From Aurelia coerulea (Eukaryota > Cnidaria > Scyphozoa > Semaeostomeae > Ulmaridae): a stretch of 64,000 bases of DNA. Position numbers and translations under genes: made by a program. Location of the stretch: NCBI GenBank assembly GCA_039566865.1, contig CM076959.1, positions 18,894,501 to 18,958,500 of the forward strand. Reading direction: 5' to 3'. Shown piece by piece: positions 1-12,020 of this stretch. Within the stretch, counting starts at the first letter, position 1; each line of letters opens with the position of its first letter. The notes under the pieces are model-generated. The model made no database searches. It saw only the letters and a list, made by a program, of their open reading frames with translations, and was not told the origin of the DNA.

Positions 1-3000
1 AGTAATGAGTTAAAGTAAATGATTCACCATTCATAAAATAAAGTATGTAGAGCAAGTCTTTTGCGGTGGACTGCACTTGGCGGAAAGCGTTTCAAAAGGT
101 CTTGCTATAGGCAAGTAATGAGTTAAAGTAAATGATTCACCATTCATAAAATAAAGTATGTAGAGCAAGTCTTTTGCGGTGGACTGCACTTGGCGGAAAG
201 CGTTTCAAAGGGTCTTGCTATAGGCAAGTAATGAGTTAAAGTAAATGATTCACCATTAATAAAATAAAGTATGTAGAGCAAGTCTTTTGAGGTGGACTGC
301 ACTTGGCGGAAAGCGTTTCAAAGGGTCTTGCTATAGGCAAGTAATGAGTTAAAGTAAATGATTCACCATTCATAAAATAAAGTATGTAGAGCAAGTCTTT
401 TGCGGTGGACTGCACTTGGCGGAAAGCGTTTCAAAAGGTCTTGCTATAGGCAAGTAATGAGTTAAAGTAAATGATTCACCATTCATAAAATAAAGTATGT
501 AGAGCAAGTCTTTTGCGGTGGACTGCACTTGGCGGAAAGCGTTTCAAAAGGTCTTGCTACAGGCAAGTAATGAGTTAAAGTAAATGATTCACCATTCATA
601 AAATAAAGTATGTAGAGCAAACCTTTTGCGGTGGACTGCACTTGGCGGAAAGCGTTTCAAAAGGTCTTGCTACAGGCAAGTAATGAGTTAAAGTAAATGA
701 TTCACCATTCATAAAATAAAGTATGTAGAGCAAGTCTTTTGCGGTGGACTGCACTTGGCGGAAAGCGTTTCAAAGGGTCTTGCTATAGGCAAGTAATGAG
801 TTAAAGTAAACGATTGACCATTCATAAAATAAAGTATGTAGAGCAAGTCTTTTATCGGTGGACTGCACTTGGCGGAAAGCGTTTCAAAAGGTCTTCCTAT
901 AGGCAAGTAATGAGTTAAAGTAAATGATTCACCATTCATAAAATAAAGTATGTAGAGCAAACCTTTTGCAGTGGACTGCACTTGGCGGAAAGCGTTTCAA
1001 AAGGTCTTGCTATAGGCAAGTAATGAGTTAAAGTAAATGATTCACCATTCATAAAATAAAGTATGTAGAGCAAGTCTTTTGCGGTGGACTGCACTTGGCG
1101 GAAAGCGTTTCAAAAGGTCTTGCTATAGGCAAGTAATGAGTTAAAGTAAATGATTCACCATTCATAAAATAAAGTATGTAGAGCAAACCTTTTGCAGTGG
1201 ACTGCACTTGGCGGAAAGCGTTTCAAAAGGTCTTGCTACAGGCAAGTAATGAGATAAAGTAAATGATTCACCATTCATAAAATAAAGTATGTAGAGCAAA
1301 CCTTTTGCGGTGGACTGCACTTGGCGGAAAGCGTTTCAAAAGGTCTTGCTACAGGCAAGTAATGAGTTAAAGTAAATGATTCACCATTCATAAAATAAAG
1401 TATGTAGAGCAAGTCTTTTGCGGTGGACTGCACTTGGCAGAAAGCGTTTCAAAAGGTCTTGCTATAGGCAAGTAATGAGTTAAAGTAAATGCTTCACCAT
1501 TCATAAAATAAAGTATGTAGAGCAAGTCTTTTGCGGTGGACTGCACTTGGCAGAAAGCGTTTCAAAAGGTCTTGCTATAGGCAAGTAATGAGTTAAAGTA
1601 AATGATTCACCATTAATAAAATAAAGTATGTAGAGCAAGTCTTTTGCGGTGGACTGCACTTGGCGGAAAGCGTTTCAAAGGGTCTTGCTATAGGCAAGTA
1701 ATGAGTTAAAGTAAATGATTCACCATTCATAAAATAAAGTATGTAGAGCAAGTCTTTGCGGTGGACTGCACTTGGCGGAAAGCGTTTCAAAAGGTCTTGC
1801 TATTGGCAAGTAATGAGTTAAAGTAAATGATTCACCATTCATAAAATAAAGTATGTAGAGCAAACCTTTTGCAGTGGACTGCACTTGGCGGAAAGCGTTT
1901 CAAAAGGTCTTGCTACAGGCAAGTAATGAGTTAAAGTAAATGATTCACCATTCATAAAATAAAGTATGTAGAGCAAGTCTTTTGCGGTGGACTGCACTTG
2001 GCAGAAAGCGTTTCAAAAGGTCTTGCTATAGGCAAGTAATGAGTTAAAGTAAACGATTGACCATTCATAAAATAAAGTATGTAGAGCAAGTCTTTTGCGG
2101 TGGACTGCACTTGGCGGAAAGCGTTTCAAAAGGTCTTGCTATAGGCAAGTAATGAGTTAAAGTAAATGATTGACCATTCATAAAATAAAGTATGTAGAGC
2201 AAGTCTTTTGCGGTGGACTGCACTTGGCGGAAAGCGTTTCAAAGGGTCTTGCTATAGGCAAGTAATGAGTTAAAGTAAATGATTCACCATTAATAAAATA
2301 AAGTATGTAGAGCAAGTCTTTTGCGGTGGACTGCACTTGGCGGAAAGCGTTTCAAAGGGTCTTGCTATAGGCAAGTAATGAGTTAAAGTAAATGATTCAC
2401 CATTCATAAAATAAAGTATGTAGAGCAAGTCTTTTGCGGTGGACTGCACTTGGCGGAAAGCGTTTCAAAGGGTCTTGCTATAGGCAAGTAATGAGTTAAA
2501 GTAAACGATTGACCATTCATAAAATAAAGTATGTAGAGCAAGTCTTTTGCGGTGGACTGCACTTGGCGGAAAGCGTTTCAAAAGGTCTTCCTATAGGCAA
2601 GTAATGAGTTAAAGTAAATGATTCACCATTCATAAAATAAAGTATGTAGAGCAAACCTTTTGCAGTGGACTGCACTTGGCGGAAAGCGTTTCAAAAGGTC
2701 TTGCTATAGGCAAGTAATGAGTTAAAGTAAATGATTGACCATTCATAAAATAAAGTATGTAGAGCAAGTCTTTTGCGGTGGACTGCACTTGGCGGAAAGC
2801 GTTTCAAAAGGTCTTGCTATAGGCAAGTAATGAGTTAAAGTAAATGATTCACCATTCATAAAATAAAGTATGTAGAGCAAACCTTTTGCAGTGGACTGCA
2901 CTTGGCGGAAAGCGTTTCAAAAGGTCTTGCTACAGGCAAGTAATGAGATAAAGTAAATGATTCACCATTCATAAAATAAAGTATGTAGAGCAAACCTTTT

Positions 3001-6000
3001 GCGGTGGACTGCACTTGGCGGAAAGCGTTTCAAAAGGTCTTGCTACAGGCAAGTAATGAGTTAAAGTAAATGATTCACCATTCATAAAATAAAGTATGTA
3101 GAGCAAGTCTTTTGCGGTGGACTGCACTTGGCAGAAAGCGTTTCAAAAGGTCTTGCTATAGGCAAGTAATGAGTTAAAGTAAATGCTTCACCATTCATAA
3201 AATAAAGTATGTAGAGCAAGTCTTTTGCGGTGGACTGCACTTGGCAGAAAGCGTTTCAAAAGGTCTTGCTATAGGCAAGTAATGAGTTAAAGTAAATGAT
3301 TCACCATTAATAAAATAAAGTATGTAGAGCAAGTCTTTTGCGGTGGACTGCACTTGGCGGAAAGCGTTTCAAAGGGTCTTGCTATAGGCAAGTAATGAGT
3401 TAAAGTAAATGATTCACCATTCATAAAATAAAGTATGTAGAGCAAGTCTTTGCGGTGGACTGCACTTGGCGGAAAGCGTTTCAAAAGGTCTTGCTATTGG
3501 CAAGTAATGAGTTAAAGTAAATGATTCACCATTCATAAAATAAAGTATGTAGAGCAAACCTTTTGCAGTGGACTGCACTTGGCGGAAAGCGTTTCAAAAG
3601 GTCTTGCTACAGGCAAGTAATGAGTTAAAGTAAATGATTCACCATTCATAAAATAAAGTATGTAGAGCAAGTCTTTTGCGGTGGACTGCACTTGGCAGAA
3701 AGCGTTTCAAAAGGTCTTGCTATAGGCAAGTAATGAGTTAAAGTAAACGATTGACCATTCATAAAATAAAGTATGTAGAGCAAGTCTTTTGCGGTGGACT
3801 GCACTTGGCGGAAAGCGTTTCAAAAGGTCTTGCTATAGGCAAGTAATGAGTTAAAGTAAATGATTGACCATTCATAAAATAAAGTATGTAGAGCAAGTCT
3901 TTTGCGGTGGACTGCACTTGGCGGAAAGCGTTTCAAAGGGTCTTGCTATAGGCAAGTAATGAGTTAAAGTAAATGATTCACCATTAATAAAATAAAGTAT
4001 GTAGAGCAAGTCTTTTGCGGTGGACTGCACTTGGCGGAAAGCGTTTCAAAGGGTCTTGCTATAGGCAAGTAATGAGTTAAAGTAAATGATTCACCATTCA
4101 TAAAATAAAGTATGTAGAGCAAGTCTTTGCGGTGGACTGCACTTGGCGGAAAGCGTTTCAAAAGGTCTTGCTATAGGCAAGTAATGAGTTAAAGTAAATG
4201 ATTCACCATTCATAAAATAAAGTATGTAGAGCAAACCTTTTGCAGTGGACTGCACTTGGCGGAAAGCGTTTCAAAAGGTCTTGCTACAGGCAAGTAATGA
4301 GTTAAAGTAAATGATTCACCATTCATAAAATAAAGTATGTAGAGCAAGTCTTTTGCGGTGGACTGCACTTGGCGGAAAGCGTTTCAAAAGGTCTTGCTAT
4401 AGGCAAGTAATGAGTTAAAGTAAATGATTCACCATTCATAAAATAAAGTATGTAGAGCAAGTCTTTTGCGGTGGACTGCACTTGGCGGAAAGCGTTTCAA
4501 AAGGTCTTGCTATAGGCAAGTAATGAGTTAAAGTAAATGATTCACCATTCATAAAATAAAGTATGTAGAGCAAACCTTTTGCAGTGGACTGCACTTGGCG
4601 GAAAGCGTTTCAAAAGGTCTTGCTATAGGCAAGTAATGAGTTAAAGTAAATGATTGACCATTCATAAAATAAAGTATGTAGAGCAAACCTTTTGCAGTGG
4701 ACTGCACTTGGCAGAAAGCGTTTCAAAAGGTCTTGCTACAGGCAAGTAATGAGTTAAAGTAAACGATTGACCATTCATAAAATAAAGTATGTAGAGCAAG
4801 TCTTTTGCGGTGGACTGCACTTGGCGGAAAGCGTTTCAAAAGGTCTTGCTATAGGCAAGTAATGAGTTAAAGTAAATGATTCACCATTCATAAAATAAAG
4901 TATGTAGAGCAAGTCTTTTGCGGTGGACTGCACTTGGCGGAAAGCGTTTCAAAAGGTCTTGCTATAGGCAAGTAATGAGTTAAAGTAAATGATTCACCAT
5001 TCATAAAATAAAGTATGTAGAGCAAACCTTTTGCAGTGGACTGCACTTGGCGGAAAGCGTTTCAAAAGGTCTTGCTATAGGCAAGTAATGAGTTAAAGTA
5101 AATGATTGACCATTCATAAAATAAAGTATGTAGAGCAAGTCTTTTGCGGTGGACTGCACTTGGCGGAAAGCGTTTCAAAAGGTCTTGCTATAGGCAAGTA
5201 ATGAGTTAAAGTAAATGATTGACCATTCATAAAATAAAGTATGTAGAGCAAGTCTTTGGCGGTGGACTGCACTTGGCGGAAAGCGTTTCAAAAGGTCTTG
5301 CTATAGGCAAGTAATGAGTTAAAGTAAATGATTGACCATTCATAAAATAAAGTATGTAGAGCAAGTCTTTTGCGGTGGACTGCAATTGGCGGAAAGCGTT
5401 TCAAAAGGTCTTGCTACAGGCAAGTAATGAGATAAAGTAAATGATTCACCATTCATAAAATAAAGTATGTAGAGCAAGTCTTTTGCGGTGGACTGCACTT
5501 GGCGGAAAGCGTTTCAAAAGGTCTTGCTATAGGCAAGTAATGAGTTAAAGTAAATGATTGACCATTCATAAAATAAAGTATGTAGAGCAAGTCTTTTGCG
5601 GTGGACTGCACTTGGCGGAAAGCGTTTCAAAAGGTCTTGCTATAGGCAAGTAATGAGTTAAAGTAAATGATTGACCATTCATAAGATAAAGTATGTAGAG
5701 CAAGTCTTTTGCGGTGGACTGCACTTGGCGGAAAGCGTTTCAAAAGGTCTTGCTACAGGCAAGTAATGAGATAAAGTAAATGATTCACCATTCATAAAAT
5801 AAAGTATGTAGAGCAAGTCTTTTGCGGTGGACTGCACTTGGCGGAAAGCGTTTCAAAAGGTCTTGCTATAGGCAAGTAATGAGTTAAAGTAAATGATTCA
5901 CCATTCATAAAATAAAGTATGCAGAGCAAGTCTTTTGCGGTGGACTGCACTTGGCGGAAAGCGTTTCAAAAGGTCTTGCTATAGGCAAGTAATGAGTTAA

Positions 6001-6188
6001 AGTAAATGATTCACCATCCATAAAATAAAGTATGTAGAGCAAGTCTTTTGCGGTGAACTGCACTTGGCGGAAAGCGTTTCAAAAGGTCTTGCTACAGGCA
6101 AGTAATGAGTTAAAGTAAATGATTCACCATTCATAAAATAAAGTATTTAGAGCAAACCTTTTGCGGTGGACTGCACTTGGCGGAAAGT
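1..6188. repeat. 113-bp satellite array, about 55 monomers
   Basis: A head-to-tail array of a 113-bp AT-rich monomer fills the window from its first base, so the array continues to the left. Monomers begin near agtaatgagttaaagtaaa and recur every 113 bp. They differ at a few diagnostic sites: agtcttttgcgg or aaccttttgcag, gattcacc or gattgacc, attcataa or attaataa, and tataggc or tacaggc. Short ORFs in the array are the same repeat read in frame and are not genes. The array stops abruptly at about 6188, inside a monomer. Confidence 0.97.
736..4124. repeat. Two copies of a 15-monomer higher-order repeat
   Basis: Rare monomer variants recur exactly 1694 bp apart: gagata at 1251 and 2945, gcttcacc at 1491 and 3185, ctattggc near 1801 and 3495, and cttcctat near 894 and 2588. 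This is 15 monomers less one base, because one monomer carries a single-base deletion (agtctttgcgg). The correspondence breaks at about 2430/4124, which gives two adjacent units. The left limit is approximate. Confidence 0.8.
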
Positions 6189-6190
6189 TT

Positions 6191-6367
6191 TTAGATTGTT
6201 CTTAGCCAAGTTTCATTTGGGAACATGACGTGTAAACTCCAGAGACAAAATTGACCTGCTAATACCGTATATTGCACTATTCTTTGTTTCGTAGAATAGA
6301 AGAGAAGAATTGGTGAACATAGTAGACCATGAATGATGCTTGCAATCAAGAAGTTAATTTGGATCGT
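6191..6367 (-). CDS. Possible terminal exon, hydrophobic protein, unrecognised
   Basis: On the minus strand a plausible acceptor (tctccaaag before ACGATCC) opens a 58-codon frame that ends in TAA at 6191. It reads TIQINFLIASIIHGLL at the start, then a second hydrophobic stretch, and ends NETWLRTI. Two membrane-like segments fall near residues 5-22 and 33-48. I do not recognise the family and found no upstream exon. The stop codon lies two or three bases from the satellite edge, so the frame may be cut short by the array. Chance is not excluded. Confidence 0.25.
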   Translation of the reverse strand, partial: TIQINFLIASIIHGLLCSPILLFYSTKQRIVQYTVLAGQFCLWSLHVMFPNETWLRTI

Positions 6368-6389
6368 CTTTGGAGATATACTCAAGGCA

Positions 6390-7150
6390 CGAACTTTCTT
6401 TAGTGCTTCAAAACGTTTTTATAGTGAAATGCAATGCACTCATCTTTTTTAAAAGAGACTGATGTCCTAGCCTGGCACACATTTGTGACCTAAAATTGCT
6501 GATAAGTTTCTTATATTTTTAATGCTCCAAAATTCTAAAATGCAGATTGAGCCACATACATTTTTATTGATCCAATGAGATTGTGATTTCAAAGTAGAAG
6601 TCCTTCAGATCACGAATGATCTACCGTATTTTTTTTCTAAAACATTAGTGAATACTAATACTACCGTATTTTCAATTGCATGGCACAGTCTCTAACCTTT
6701 TAGAGAATTTAACTGACAGTTTATAATTGGTCTCTTATAGAAAAAATGAGCGTATGAATACAGGTGACCGGATGACCCGATAAGAGTGAAACTTTTTCAA
6801 AAGCAACAAAAATCGATTTTCGATCATAACGACTGTTTTGTTAACTTGTATGAAGGATCAACTCTTTTTCAGGGGAAAGAGTAACGTTTCACAAAACTAT
6901 CCTTTTTAGCCATAAAGCCATGTCTTGCAATTTCAAGTAAAAGTAAAGCTTGACGAAAAACCTCAGCAACATTCAGTTTTTGGGTCATTTGGTGTATTCT
7001 GCCTCGTCTAAAGAAAATCAGGAAAATTCAAATACCTGCAAAGCAAAAGCTGAAATCTGCTGGAATCTAATTGCATTTTATGACAGTTATCAATCTTTTT
7101 TATTGTATAATGTGTATATGTTAAGAAATTCTAACAATTAAAGCACTCTC
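6390..7150. other. AT-rich DNA, no gene seen
   Basis: No conserved coding frame, splice-supported exon or recognisable element end was found. Short ORFs here have no recognisable domain. Confidence 0.5.
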
Positions 7151-7454
7151 AACTCTATCCAGACTAGGCTTTTTGAAACTTTTGGGAGGCTTGGAGGTTT
7201 TATAATCGGGACTATAAATGCCAGACACTGAAGACTTGACACAAGTCACAAACAGGATAAGGCAAACAAGATCACATCATTTATTTTTTATGTCACGTAG
7301 TTAAGTGCTGATGTCAGCAGGTGTTGCTAAATTTTGTGCAAAACTACACGGACTTTGGCATGTTGTATCTCCAAATCAATCAAAGTCCGTCTCAAAATTA
7401 GACGTCACCTTAGATTTGCGATAATGCAGAATTCCTTTGCAAAACACTTCAACA

Positions 7455-7607
7455 GACTATTGCGCTAAAGATGGCGGCGAGGAATTTCTTTACCAAGATT
7501 CACTGCGTTCTTTAATATCTAATTCTTATGAATCGTTAAAGAATCTTAATTAGAACTCAATTTATCTTGGTAAAAAATTCCTCACCGCCATCTTTAGCGC
7601 AATCGTC
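7455..7607. repeat. Hairpin, 44-bp imperfect inverted arms
   Basis: The arm at 7455-7499 (gactattgcgctaaagatgg and on) is inverted at 7564-7607, with an AT-rich loop of about 64 bp between them. This is a MITE-like foldback. One repeat end contains ttgcgctaaagatggcgg. Confidence 0.75.
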
Positions 7608-7660
7608 TATTGTTGTTATATGCGGGCTATTGCAGGTGACATCTGATTAGAGACATACTA

Positions 7661-8243
7661 CAGGGTGTCCCAAAAAGATTTTGCCCCGTTTGCCTAAAGA
7701 TTACGTCAAAACGGCAAAAGAATCTTGCCAAATTTTATATGATGTCGCTCTTCAGATGTTTAAATAGGTTTGCTGCCATTCTCGTAAAAATCGGTTGAAA
7801 AATGATGGAGCTATGACCTTCAGAAGACCAAATTTGCCTGATGACTGAAACCAGCGGTCGGCCATTCTGTCTGTTTTGCAGTGATAAGTAGCTTCATGTG
7901 ACGTAAGAAATAGTTTCTGTGGGAGCAGAATTAGTGGAACTCTCTGAGGATCATCGGAGTTTTCAGGAGAGCTATGACATTAGAGGCTGCTGTTTCATTT
8001 CATCCATGAAGTTTATTAATGCAAACTAGTAAGACAAAATGGCCAACCGCTGGTTTCAGTCAGCTGGCAAATTTGGTCTCCTGAAGGTCTAGTTCCATCA
8101 TTTTTCAACGGATTTTTATGGGGATGGTAGCAAACTTTAATTGTATATATGAAGAACAACATCATGCAAACGTTTGGTGAGAATCTTTTGCTGTTTTGTC
8201 GCAATCTTCAGGCAATCGGGGCAGAATTTTTGGGGACACCCTG
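7661..8243. mobile_element. Mariner-like MITE, TA target site
   Basis: Terminal inverted repeats cagggtgtcccaaaaagatt at the left and the inverse of ttttggggacaccctg at the right are flanked by TA on both sides (7659-7660 and 8244-8245). The TIRs extend inwards through ttgccccg/cggggcaga. At 583 bp with no transposase frame it is non-autonomous. The TA duplication and the GGGTGTCCC core point to the Tc1/mariner superfamily. Confidence 0.8.
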
Positions 8244-8844
8244 TATAAACACATTGATGTGAGACTTGAAACGGGCTTGAAACATGCACAGATTGTATCC
8301 TTGTTTTTCTTATTACCAACGAATTTGCTGACGTCATCATTTATTCATTCCTTTCGGAAATTTTTGCCTGAAGGTGGTTAAAGATTGGTTTAAACGATAG
8401 CAGTTAAAAATGCTACACATAGATAAAAAGACCCGCTGCATCATATGATGGTGATCATTTTTTCAAAAAGGAAGCTTAACATGGCTTTTTTTCATCAGTA
8501 CGTATTTACAACAACGAATTATTGATTGCGTTATCAAAAATCAACAAATTTCATATCAAATGAAAGCCCTTTGCAAGATGAGATCGGCTGTGTTTGATTC
8601 TTTGTTATAGAGCCAACGAGATTCAATGCAATGGTTCAAAATTTATAACTGAAAACGTATTTATGTATCAATTAGAAATTATGTGTTGACCTCCTGAACC
8701 AGCGGCAAAGAGTTTGAAATCGTGATGAAATGACTTCTCCCAGATAGAAAACTAGATTTTTGTAGAAGTACCCCCACAGGAGCTGTGTGGAAGAATTCAC
8801 TAGGGGGCACCCTCCCCCTCTGGTCTGGATAGAGTTAGAGAAAA

Positions 8845-9085
8845 CCAATTGTGTCAATGGCTCTCATTTCTTCTTTTTCCACGTTGATCGGGTCAGTATC
8901 TATGCTTGGCGAGACAATGTGATCACACTGTGATGTGATCATGCGGGGTCTAACCACCCATTGTATGACATTGCTAGACTGTTGCTTCAGTGTGACCTCC
9001 CCTTGTTGCTGCCCTAGACTTATGACGATGTCCCTTGTGTCCCTGCGGCAAACCTGCTCAACAGGGACTCCTAATGAAACAGTGA
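8845..9085. other. No feature seen
   Basis: Short non-repetitive stretch before the LINE. It contains a small palindrome, gatcacactgtgatgtgatc, near 8931, and nothing else I can name. Confidence 0.4.
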
Positions 9086-10213
9086 ACTATTGACCGAAGC
9101 ACTATCATCAAGTCTTTCGACTGTCTCAACCATGAACTCTTGCTTGCTAAATTGAACGCATACGGATTTAGTAAAAATGCAATACAGATGGTGTACAGTT
9201 ATCTAGCAGGTAGAAGGCAACGAGTCAAAATAAATGGTTCATTCAGCTCTTGGAAAGAAATGAAATTAGGTGTCCCCCAAGGATCAGTTCTGGGGCCTCT
9301 CCTCTTTAATATATTTATCAATGATATTTTCCTTTTGTTGAATGAGACTGAAATCTGTAAGTATGCAGACGATACGACAATTTACTGTTCTCATCAAGAG
9401 TTACGGGAAGTTATTTTAAGGCTAGAAAAGGATACTACTGAACTAAGCAAATGGTTTGAACAAAACTGTATGAAATTAAACGAGGAGAAATGCCATCTCC
9501 TTGTACTTGGCGAGAAAGAAACTGAAATGTCAATAAAAGTTGGTTCCTCTGTCATTAAAGAGAGTAAAGAAGAAAAATTGCTGGGCGTTGTAATTGACCA
9601 AAAGCTAAATTTTAAGCAACACGTGAAAATGGTGTGCACAAAAGCAAGCCAGAAGCTACATGCTCTTGCAAGGGCCTCAACGTATATGCCAGAAGAAAAA
9701 ATTAAGATTGTCATGAGGGCTTTCGTAATGTCACAGTTTAGCTACTGTCCATTGATATGGATGTTTCACGATAGACGAGTTAACGCAAAAATTAACTCTA
9801 TTCACGAAAGAGCATTGCGAATAGCGTATTATGATCGGACCTCCAGTTTTGAAGAACTGTTAATTACAGACCATTCAGTCTCCATTCATCAACGAAATCT
9901 ACAGTTGCTTGTCACTGAAATTTACCGAACAAGAATGTATTTAAATCCTTGTTTTATGAGAGAAATTTTCGCGGAGAGAGAAATACATTACAACTTAAGA
10001 GTTACGAGCAACATCTATGCACGCAAACCTAGGACTACAGCCTCTGGGCTAGAAACTGTGAGCTTCCTGGGGCAAAATCTCTGGCGAGATTTGCCATTGC
10101 ATATAAAAAAGTCCCGATCTGTAGGGAATTTTAAAAGGGAAATTAAGTTTTGGAATTTTTCATGCAACTGTAGATTATGTAAGGATTTTATTGTAAATTT
10201 AGGTTATATTTAG
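9086..10213 (+). CDS. Reverse transcriptase, C-terminal part (non-LTR retrotransposon)
   Basis: The frame is open from 9086 to the stop at 10213. Homology is clear from about 9110 (KSFDCLNHELLLAKLNAYGF, where relatives have SKAFDCLNH). It continues through GVPQGSVLGPLLFNIFINDI and the catalytic KYADDTTIYC motif to the thumb and connection region. The frame ends with a FKREIKFW segment and a short Cys-rich tail (SCNCRLCKD), as in jockey-like elements. In this family the protein primes and copies the element RNA at a nicked chromosomal target. Here the endonuclease domain and the first RT motifs are missing, so it is a dead fragment even though the surviving frame is uninterrupted, which suggests a fairly recent insertion. 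There is no genuine start codon; the first Met lies well inside the RT. Placement in jockey rather than CR1 or L2 comes from memory of motif shape. Confidence 0.85.
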   Translation, partial: TIDRSTIIKSFDCLNHELLLAKLNAYGFSKNAIQMVYSYLAGRRQRVKINGSFSSWKEMKLGVPQGSVLGPLLFNIFINDIFLLLNETEICKYADDTTIYCSHQELREVILRLEKDTTELSKWFEQNCMKLNEEKCHLLVLGEKETEMSIKVGSSVIKESKEEKLLGVVIDQKLNFKQHVKMVCTKASQKLHALARASTYMPEEKIKIVMRAFVMSQFSYCPLIWMFHDRRVNAKINSIHERALRIAYYDRTSSFEELLITDHSVSIHQRNLQLLVTEIYRTRMYLNPCFMREIFAEREIHYNLRVTSNIYARKPRTTASGLETVSFLGQNLWRDLPLHIKKSRSVGNFKREIKFWNFSCNCRLCKDFIVNLGYI

Positions 10214-10325
10214 GTTGATTATTATTATTACACATCTTTTGTATCGATAATGGTTGGCATTAATTAGCTTGGTGCTATATACCACGCCAACCTTAAAGAA
10301 ATTAATTATTATTATATTATTATTA
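9086..10325 (+). mobile_element. 5'-truncated jockey-like LINE
   Basis: The element consists of the C-terminal half of a reverse transcriptase, a short 3' UTR and an (ATT)n-type tail at about 10298-10325. The 3' UTR carries a hairpin, ttggtgctatataccacgcc, near 10270. Loss of the 5' part (endonuclease and N-terminal RT) is the usual result of incomplete target-primed reverse transcription. No target-site duplication was delimited. Confidence 0.85.
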
Positions 10326-10329
10326 AGTC

Positions 10330-11240
10330 AAAGAGCACAGGGAAACAAAAGACTCCATGTTCTCGCTTGGACCGTCCGAAGCACGAACAGAAATAGGTTC
10401 GCGGTCAAAATATTTTTAGCCTGACCTTGGATAATTGAAGCTGTAATTTACAAGATTTTCTTAGCTTTTCAATTCAGTGAGGCCAAAATGAACTCTTAGA
10501 ACTGTCACTCGGAACATTTTTTCCAGGAGATGAATACACTTTAAAACATCTTTTAAATCAACAGCCTCGTGTTGGAAATCCAGGAAATCTTTGAAACTGT
10601 CATCATGCGAATCTTTTGACAACGGATTTGGATTCAGCACCCAAATTTAGTCTCGGTGTTTGCGACGATGAACTATGAAGGATTTGACAGTAAAATATCG
10701 TTCAGGGTGTAACTTTACAACACCAGTCATTATTTACGGTCAAATTCATTTTATCATAACACAAAAATCTCAACCACTATGACTGCAAAAATTTGTAACC
10801 GAACTTAAATTTTTGGTGCTGAATCTGAGGTCAGAAAAGTTTTAAAACGAGGCCGCTTAGCTGAAAAGGTGTGCAGCAAGGCCCCGCATTTAAGAAACTA
10901 TCTAAAAGAAACTTTTAGGCTACCGAAAAATAGTTAGCCCCCCCCCCCTACTTTCAAGAAACCCTTGAGGCTCACCAAAAATGAAGTATCTTGTATTTTA
11001 ATTGACAATATTAGCTCCTGGTCTGATGGCCTGGGATCATTTCACAGACATAACATACACATATGTCTGATTTGTCTATAAAGAGCCCCTTTCTGTTAAT
11101 CGGCAGCACAGTAACGAATGTATCAGTACCAGGTACCGTAGGGGTGGGGTCTGTACCCAGTAACAACATCACCATCCTCAATTTACTACGGAGGTTTAAC
11201 TCTTTACTGATAATTTAAAATATCGGTCTTTTTCCGTAAA
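10330..11240. other. Intergenic, no gene seen
   Basis: Apart from a poly-C tract at about 10940-10949 this stretch shows no ORF, element end or RNA gene that I can support. Confidence 0.5.
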
Positions 11241-11241
11241 T

Positions 11242-11645
11242 ATGCCGGACAAAGGTGGAACCGCTTTTGTGAGGATTTGGAATTTCTGGCCTTTTTTCTG
11301 TAAATTTGGTGGACAAAGGTAGAACCGCTTATGTGAAAGTTAGAAATACTGGTCTTTTTTCTGTAAATTTAACGGACAAAGGTGGAACCGTTTTGGTGAA
11401 AAATAGGAATTCCTGGTTTTTTTCTGTAAATTTGGTGGACAAAGGTAGAACCGTTTATGTGAAAGTTAGAAATACTGGTCTTTTTTCCGTAAATTTAACG
11501 GACAAAGGTGGAACCGCTTTGGTGAAAAATTGGAATTCCTGGTCTTTTTCCTTAAATTTGGCGGACAAAGGTAGAACCGCTTATGTGAACAATTTGAGAT
11601 ACTGGTCTTTTTGTGCTTAATTTTGGCGGACAAAGGTAGAACCAG
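11242..11645 (+). repeat. 63-bp tandem repeat, about 7 units, partly open reading frame
   Basis: The word ggacaaaggt recurs at 11247, 11311, 11374, 11437, 11500, 11563 and 11628, i.e. every 63-65 bp. From 11306 to 11620 the spacing is an exact multiple of three and one frame stays open. It encodes alternating 21-residue units of the types DKGRTAYVKVRNTGLFSVNL and DKGGTVLVKNRNSWFFSVNL. The alternation implies a 126-bp higher-order unit. Whether it is translated is unknown; no start or splice signal ties it clearly to the acidic exons just downstream. Confidence 0.8.
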
Positions 11646-11871
11646 CTTGCAGGTAAACGTAAGGATTCCTATTTAGTAGGAGGTTAAAAACTTGACGTTT
11701 CTGACAAATTGATGAAAAAAGGAGACTGATTTGAAAATTTCACCTTTGTCCCAAAAACTGGTTGTTTTAGGCAGGAAAGTCGTACTGTGTGATAAAAGAA
11801 CCGGTTATTTTTTCCAATTCCTTCGGACAAACATGGGGTCACATATTTTACAGTACTTGCCCGCCCCTTAG

Positions 11872-12020
11872 CTCGGAAGAAGGGTCCTTCAGCGGGAGTG
11901 AAGAAGACGAAGGAAGTAGCAGCGAGGAAGAAAAGGGCAGAGAAAAACGAGATGTGAGAGATCATGACACAGATGTCGAGTCCGGATCAGAATCGGAACT
12001 AGAAGAGGAGGATATTGAGG
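11872..12020 (+). CDS. Acidic-tail gene, penultimate exon
   Basis: 149 bp, entered at codon position 3 and left after position 1 at a consensus gtaagt donor. It encodes two Glu/Ser blocks separated by a basic patch, KGREKRDVRDHD. The acceptor choice is inferred from the frame and the pyrimidine tract. Confidence 0.6.

Larger units (their letters stand above)
7151..8836. mobile_element. Possible DNA transposon remnant with 14-bp terminal inverted repeats
   Basis: The sequence aactctatccagac at 7151-7164 is exactly inverted as gtctggatagagtt at 8823-8836. The interior contains a separate mariner-like MITE and a hairpin and has no transposase frame. No clear target-site duplication was identified, so the pairing could be coincidental. 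Confidence 0.3.

Noticed and set aside
709..4161. Several 65-90-codon minus-strand frames with identical proteins
   Set aside because: They are the 113-bp satellite read in one frame; units with single-base changes break it. No gene.
1..6188. CRISPR-like regular repeats
   Set aside because: The monomers are contiguous, with no unique spacers, and the genome is clearly eukaryotic.
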